From positions 1-12,638 of the forward strand of contig JAPEVF010001195.1 of NCBI GenBank assembly GCA_029747585.1: DNA of 12,638 nucleotides. Direction: 5' to 3'. Below, piece by piece: positions 8,844 to 12,638 of the stretch (within the stretch, counting starts at the first letter, position 1; every line of letters begins with the position of its first letter). Made by a program: the position numbers and the translations under genes. The DNA is from Pleurotus djamor. Taxonomy: Eukaryota > Basidiomycota > Agaricomycetes > Agaricales > Pleurotaceae. The notes under the pieces are model-generated. The model was not told where the DNA came from. It searched no databases and was given only the letters and a program-made list of their open reading frames with translations.

Positions 8844-10458
8844 TTAGTTTCGTCCGTTTCTGTTTCTGTTAGCGGCATTTCCGTTGTTTCTGTTGGCACC
8901 AGTACGGTTGGGAGTAGCCCTCTGGTTTCCATTGCCGCTGTTGGCGTTGTTGTTGTTGGGAGTCGCAGCGAACGAGGCCGGGGCGGCAGCTGGAGCGGCA
9001 GCAGCTTGTCCATTCTCAGTCACAGAGAACTAGAAGGGCGAAGGAAAGAGGCCATGTGTGAGAAAGACTCGAAGGTAATGAAGAGCGGAAGTAGACTTAC
9101 GTAGATAGCATCATCAAGGGACCCATGCTGTGCGACCGGAACAATGGCAGGTTGATGATTCGCCGCCGTGTTGATTGATGCCAATCTGTAGAACCCAACA
9201 GGCAAGCCCTTGTCCACCGTCGCCGTGAGTATGCCACCCTGGGCAGCCCCGTTCAATCCCTTGAAGAACTGGAACTTCTTGGGATCCAAAGGCGTTGTGG
9301 AAGTGAACGATTCGATCTTCTCGATGACGACGTGCGAGTGACCCCTGATAATCCCCTGGCCATTTAGCTGCTGAGGGGCAGCGAAGTAGTTCTTGTTGGC
9401 GTTCACAAAGTTCCCAGTTTCAAGGTTGGTGATAGCCATTGAGATGGTGAACTGTTGGTTGGCAGCGACTGTCCCGAAATTCGTCGGGAATGTGAATTTG
9501 GAAGAAGGCATCCTGTCGACGCTGGGGATGAGACCAATAGGAGCGGGGTTGCAAGAGCCAGATTGAATTTGCTGGCCATTGGTGATCGGGAGATCAGGTC
9601 GAGTGAGACAGAAATTAATGAAGTTGTTCGTTGATGTCAGAGAAGCGACTTGACCTGAATACGCCGAACGATAAGATTTCGTTGGTGATTAATAAAATTG
9701 ATAATCAGAAGGAGGGGATGATGCGATGGCTCACCTGCAGTTGGTACATCTTGACCATCGTTGGCAAAGCCTGGAGCAATGACCTTGGGGTCCAAGGTCA
9801 AGGACGTTTGAGGATCGTTATTGCCATTGCCGTTGTTGCCGTTGTTGCCATTGTTGCCTCCGGCATTATTTCCACTATTACCGCCATTGTTCTGGCCGTT
9901 GTCGTTATTGTTGTTACCGTTATCATTATTACCCTACACAAACGTTAGTTCAGATCCCATACCAGGTTCATTGATAACTTACAGCGTTCTGAGCCCCAGT
10001 GGCTGCCAGGCGTCGTGCCAGGTCATCTGCAGTGGTACAAGCTACAAACGTGCCCGGTTGGTTGGATTGTGGTAAAGCAGCACATCTAGACCATCAACGT
10101 TAGATGTCAACGCGTCCAACACCATCAGTATCAGGATAAACTCACGATGTACCAGGAGCACAAGTTTGTCCAAGCAACTTGCCATTCACACATTGTGCGA
10201 ACTTGTCACCAACACATTTGATTTCACCGAGCTGGCAAGGCGCGCCCTCCTGGAGGGTCTTGAATACATTGCTATCATGTCGCAAAGTAACTAATCAGCA
10301 GCGAGCAAACGTATGTCATCGAGAAGCACTCACTTCAGCGCAATGGCATCCTGGCCATTCTTTAGATCAAACTCGGCGCGCCGGACTCGTTGGATCGAAG
10401 GACGAGCGGAGACCACGGCAGCGAGGATAGATACTACGAATAAAGAGTCGAACTTCAT
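8844..10458 (-). CDS. Secreted protein, copy B: CBM19-like module plus conserved core
   Basis: Spliced model on the minus strand: exons 10458-10334, 10271-10146, 10085-9983, 9933-9735, 9654-9101 and 9029-8844. Introns are 62, 60, 49, 80 and 71 nt, all GT...AG, with the frame closed throughout; 430 aa. Residues 1-18 are a signal peptide (MKFDSLFVVSILAAVVSA), followed by RVRR at 24-27, a possible Kex2 site. Residues 35-118 hold a six-cysteine module (C54, C61, C69, C79, C85, C100) with the pattern C-GEIKC-FAQC-NGK-C-PGTSC-FVAC, resembling carbohydrate-binding module family 19, a chitin-binding domain. Residues 119-157 are an Asn/Gly-rich linker, 158-369 are the core shared with copy A (DPQTSLTLDPKVIAPGF ... 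QHGSLDDAIY), and 370-430 are an Ala/Pro then Asn/Arg-rich tail. The final intron falls at the same point and phase as in copy A. Chitin binding in the cell wall is inference from the module; the core's function is unknown. Confidence 0.86.
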
Positions 10459-10739
10459 AGCTTCGAGTTAAAGGAAGAAAATATAGGGTAAAGTTGAGGA
10501 GGGCTGGGGATGCAATCGACGAAATGAAAGTGAGAGTGTTGAGGTAATAAGTCTCAGTGGCAAAGGAGACACCAGGTCGAGGTGAGGAAGGATGAAAGAA
10601 AGGATAAAGTTAAACAGACCGGGGAACCTAGCCCTGGGAGAACGAAGGGAAGTTATGAAGAACGAAAGGCCGAGGGGTGGCTGAACGAACAAAGGGAGCC
10701 TGGAGAAGCCACTCGGTGCATGGAAGTCATTGTTTTATA
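10459..10739 (-). promoter_or_regulatory. Promoter and 5' leader of copy B
   Basis: On the minus strand TATAAAA lies at 10739-10733, about 275 bp before the ATG. GACCTGGTGTCT (10578-10567) and TCGTTCTCC (10645-10637) occur in the same order as in the copy A leader, with a similar gap (59 versus 47 bp), and the leader is likewise C/T-rich on the sense strand. Confidence 0.6.
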
Positions 10740-11177
10740 GTGGCCTCTTTGTGCGAGGCCAAAGCCATACTAGGTTACCTGAATCACCCGCTGAGATGGA
10801 GAGTTCCCTGGCCGAGGTATGCAGCAAATCAGAATAAGTTTCATGTTGGTAGAGCGATGAGACCTGCAGCTGGCCATAGCCTAGTCAGCCGAACCGAGGA
10901 ATGCAACGGGGGCCACGTGGGGACGCGTCCTAGAGAAGTTGTTCGTCGGCGTAGCCTCCAAGATACGGTCAGCCGAGCAGCAACGCCAGGAGAATCAGAT
11001 GTTGAGTGTGTGTGTGTCTAAGTTCATGTTGTTCACGGAACGGAATTCGGCCTCTATCCCGACCGGCCCGAGCCCAGCCGTTTCACCCGCTCAATGATAT
11101 CGATGTCGCCATAAGTACTTTGTACTGGGTGTTGGCTCGTCAATTCATCGCCTGGAAGACCTTTAGAGCTTTTTACG
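10740..11177. promoter_or_regulatory. Intergenic region upstream of the HAD phosphatase gene
   Basis: About 440 bp between the copy B promoter and the start of the divergent phosphatase gene. It includes a short GTGTGTGTGTGT run near 11008. No coding sequence or clear core promoter element was recognised. Confidence 0.35.
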
Positions 11178-12508
11178 ATGTCGAATACGAAGAAAGTAGT
11201 CGTCGATGCGGTTAGTGGCTTTCCAGCTTCCTTGGGGGCATCCCGGGCACCCAGTCGGTCACCAAAGGGCTGATACAAACAACCTGATCCCTAGATCCTC
11301 TTTGATATGGATGGGTGAGTTACCAACGAACGAACCACAGCTTCGTTCATCAGCTTGCATATCGACCGGCTCACCTGCTGTAACATATCTTTCCCCATCA
11401 ATTTCTCCATGTTTTACGCATCATCTGCGACGGCGCAAACACATCGGCCATCTTGGCAACTATCCGATTCCCAGAACTTTGATCGACTCGATGCCCGGTG
11501 CACTGAAAGCTTGGGAGCAGTTCTGCAAGGATTATGACCTTGGGGATCATTTAGAAGTATCGCACTCGACCCACGGAAGACGGTTGTACGATACCTTGAA
11601 GGAGCTGTGCCATATAAGCGATGAATCCAAGTTGCAAGTAAGTGAGCCATCCATCCCAATTCCCGACACGTTCCACAGATGGCTGTTGTTGCATAGAAAC
11701 AGTCTCCGTTGCGCGGACCCCTTGCTGTTTGCCCCCGGATTATGAAGTCAATCTGACGCTATCATATCATAGGAAGAGATCGATCGCTTTGAGGACTTGG
11801 TCATTGAGGGAGGACCACTCATTTTGCCTGGTGTCCTTGAACTCCTCGATCAGGTTCTTCCCTCCCCAATCTAAACCTCGCACCTCAGTGAACACAACAG
11901 TATCTAACAGCTCCAAAATGACCCGGAAACGGAATCAAAATGGACGATTGTAACTTCAGGTTAGCCTTATTCCCGAAGGTGCATCTACCATGGAGTTAGT
12001 CTCATCCTAGTCACACGACTATAGCGACGAACAAGTACACACCTCGTGCTCTCCGTCGAAGCGGTGTTCCCTTACCCAAGTGCGGCTACGTCACTTCCAA
12101 CGACGTATCCAATGGCAAGCCGCATCCAGATCCATACCTCGCAGGTGCGGCACGATGCTCCGCTGATCCGAGTTACTGTGAGGCAACACTCTTTATATCA
12201 TGCACCAACTCCTTGTTACGCTACTCACCTTCGCTACTACCAGGTCTCGTCGTGGAAGATGCACCTTCCGGGCTGCGGTCAGGTAGAGCTTGTGGCTCGC
12301 AAGTGTTAGCCGTTGGCACGGGAATGGGCTGCTCAGCTCTGATCGAGTCTAAGGTCAGCTTTGACTACATGGTGAAGGACTTGTCAAGGTATGATCACAC
12401 TTCCTTTTGACTCCATCGTACGCCAAACTAACTTTGACTCAACCTAGGGTGGCCGTTCGGCCAGTGGATGGTCGTTTAGAGGTCACGATATATGAAAGTA
12501 GTGAATAA
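11178..12508 (+). CDS. HAD-superfamily phosphatase, glycerol-3-phosphatase (Gpp)-like
   Basis: Eight-exon model: 11178-11210, 11295-11314, 11475-11637, 11773-11853, 11911-11959, 12025-12177, 12244-12388 and 12448-12508. Introns are 84, 160, 135, 57, 65, 66 and 59 nt, all GT...AG, with every phase closing; 234 aa, close to the family's ~240-250. HAD motif I is DMDGT at 15-19, with D15 the expected nucleophile and D17 the acid/base, split by intron 2. The cap holds AWEQFCKDYDLGDHLEVSH and THGRRLYDTL. Motif II is WTIVTSA (T114/S115), motif III is K147 in NGKPHPDPY, and motif IV is E171-D172 in VVEDAPSGL. The C-terminus ends VKDLSRVAVRPVDGRLEVTI. Family knowledge: Gpp1/Gpp2 release glycerol from glycerol phosphate for osmotic balance and redox, and Dog-type relatives act on 2-deoxyglucose-6-phosphate, so the exact substrate is uncertain. 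Intron 4 has a weak donor (GTTCTT) but is needed to skip a stop at 11872-11874. All catalytic residues are present. Confidence 0.91.
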
Positions 12509-12638
12509 GATATACCCCACCGCTTACCGACCTGATGCCTTAAGTAGTCCAGTAGATAGCGTCGGTACGAATCTTCGTATATTGTTGCACAGATATGCAT
12601 GAATAGTAACTCTAGCGATACATTGCGATTATATCCGT

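Noticed and set aside
1..12638. tRNA genes, CRISPR arrays, phage or defence systems
   Set aside because: No B-box-like GGTTCGA arm with a matching stem, no regular spacer-repeat pattern and no prokaryotic gene; the window is fungal.

Overview
This window looks like nuclear DNA of a basidiomycete fungus, probably an agaricomycete. Genes are packed on both strands. They are cut by many short introns (49-160 nt, mostly 50-70) with GT...AG ends, and they encode eukaryotic or fungal families: a TFIIIC subunit, a TMEM19-type membrane protein, a SprT-like nuclear protease, a Gpp-type HAD phosphatase, and a pair of secreted, low-complexity-rich proteins. All gene models here were spliced by hand. In every accepted model the reading frame closes across each intron and the joined protein reads through family motifs. 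The only break is one 'n' at 4878.

Layout. (1) 1-1074, minus: 5' part of a SprT-like (GCNA/ACRC-type) protease gene, running off the left edge before the catalytic HExxH. (2) 1437-2195, plus: TFIIIC small subunit (tau55/Sfc7/GTF3C6-like), 3 exons. (3) 2289-3362, plus: TMEM19/DUF92 membrane protein, 3 exons, only 93 bp behind gene 2. (4) 4067-5468, minus: secreted protein 'copy A', 3 exons, with an Asn/Gln-rich head, Ala/Gly linkers, a conserved core and a collagen-like tail. (5) 5469-8843: 3.4 kb with no gene I can support; it holds the copy A promoter, a diverged direct repeat 100 bp apart, a 20-bp perfect palindrome and intron-like relics. (6) 8844-10458, minus: paralogous secreted protein 'copy B', 6 exons, with the same core but a CBM19-like six-cysteine module in front. 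(7) 11178-12508, plus: a complete 8-exon glycerol-phosphate-phosphatase-like HAD enzyme.

How they relate. Genes 1, 2, 3 and 7 are unrelated housekeeping-type genes. Genes 4 and 6 are tandem paralogues: the same strand, about 212-residue cores that are clearly alike, a shared last intron, and shared promoter/5'-leader elements. They differ in what is attached to the core: a chitin-binding-like module in B, and N/Q-rich plus Gly-X-Y repeats in A. This duplicated and remodelled pair is the most interesting biology in the window. The function of the core domain is not known to me; a cell-wall or extracellular-matrix role is inference.

No tRNA, rRNA, CRISPR array or intact transposon was seen.
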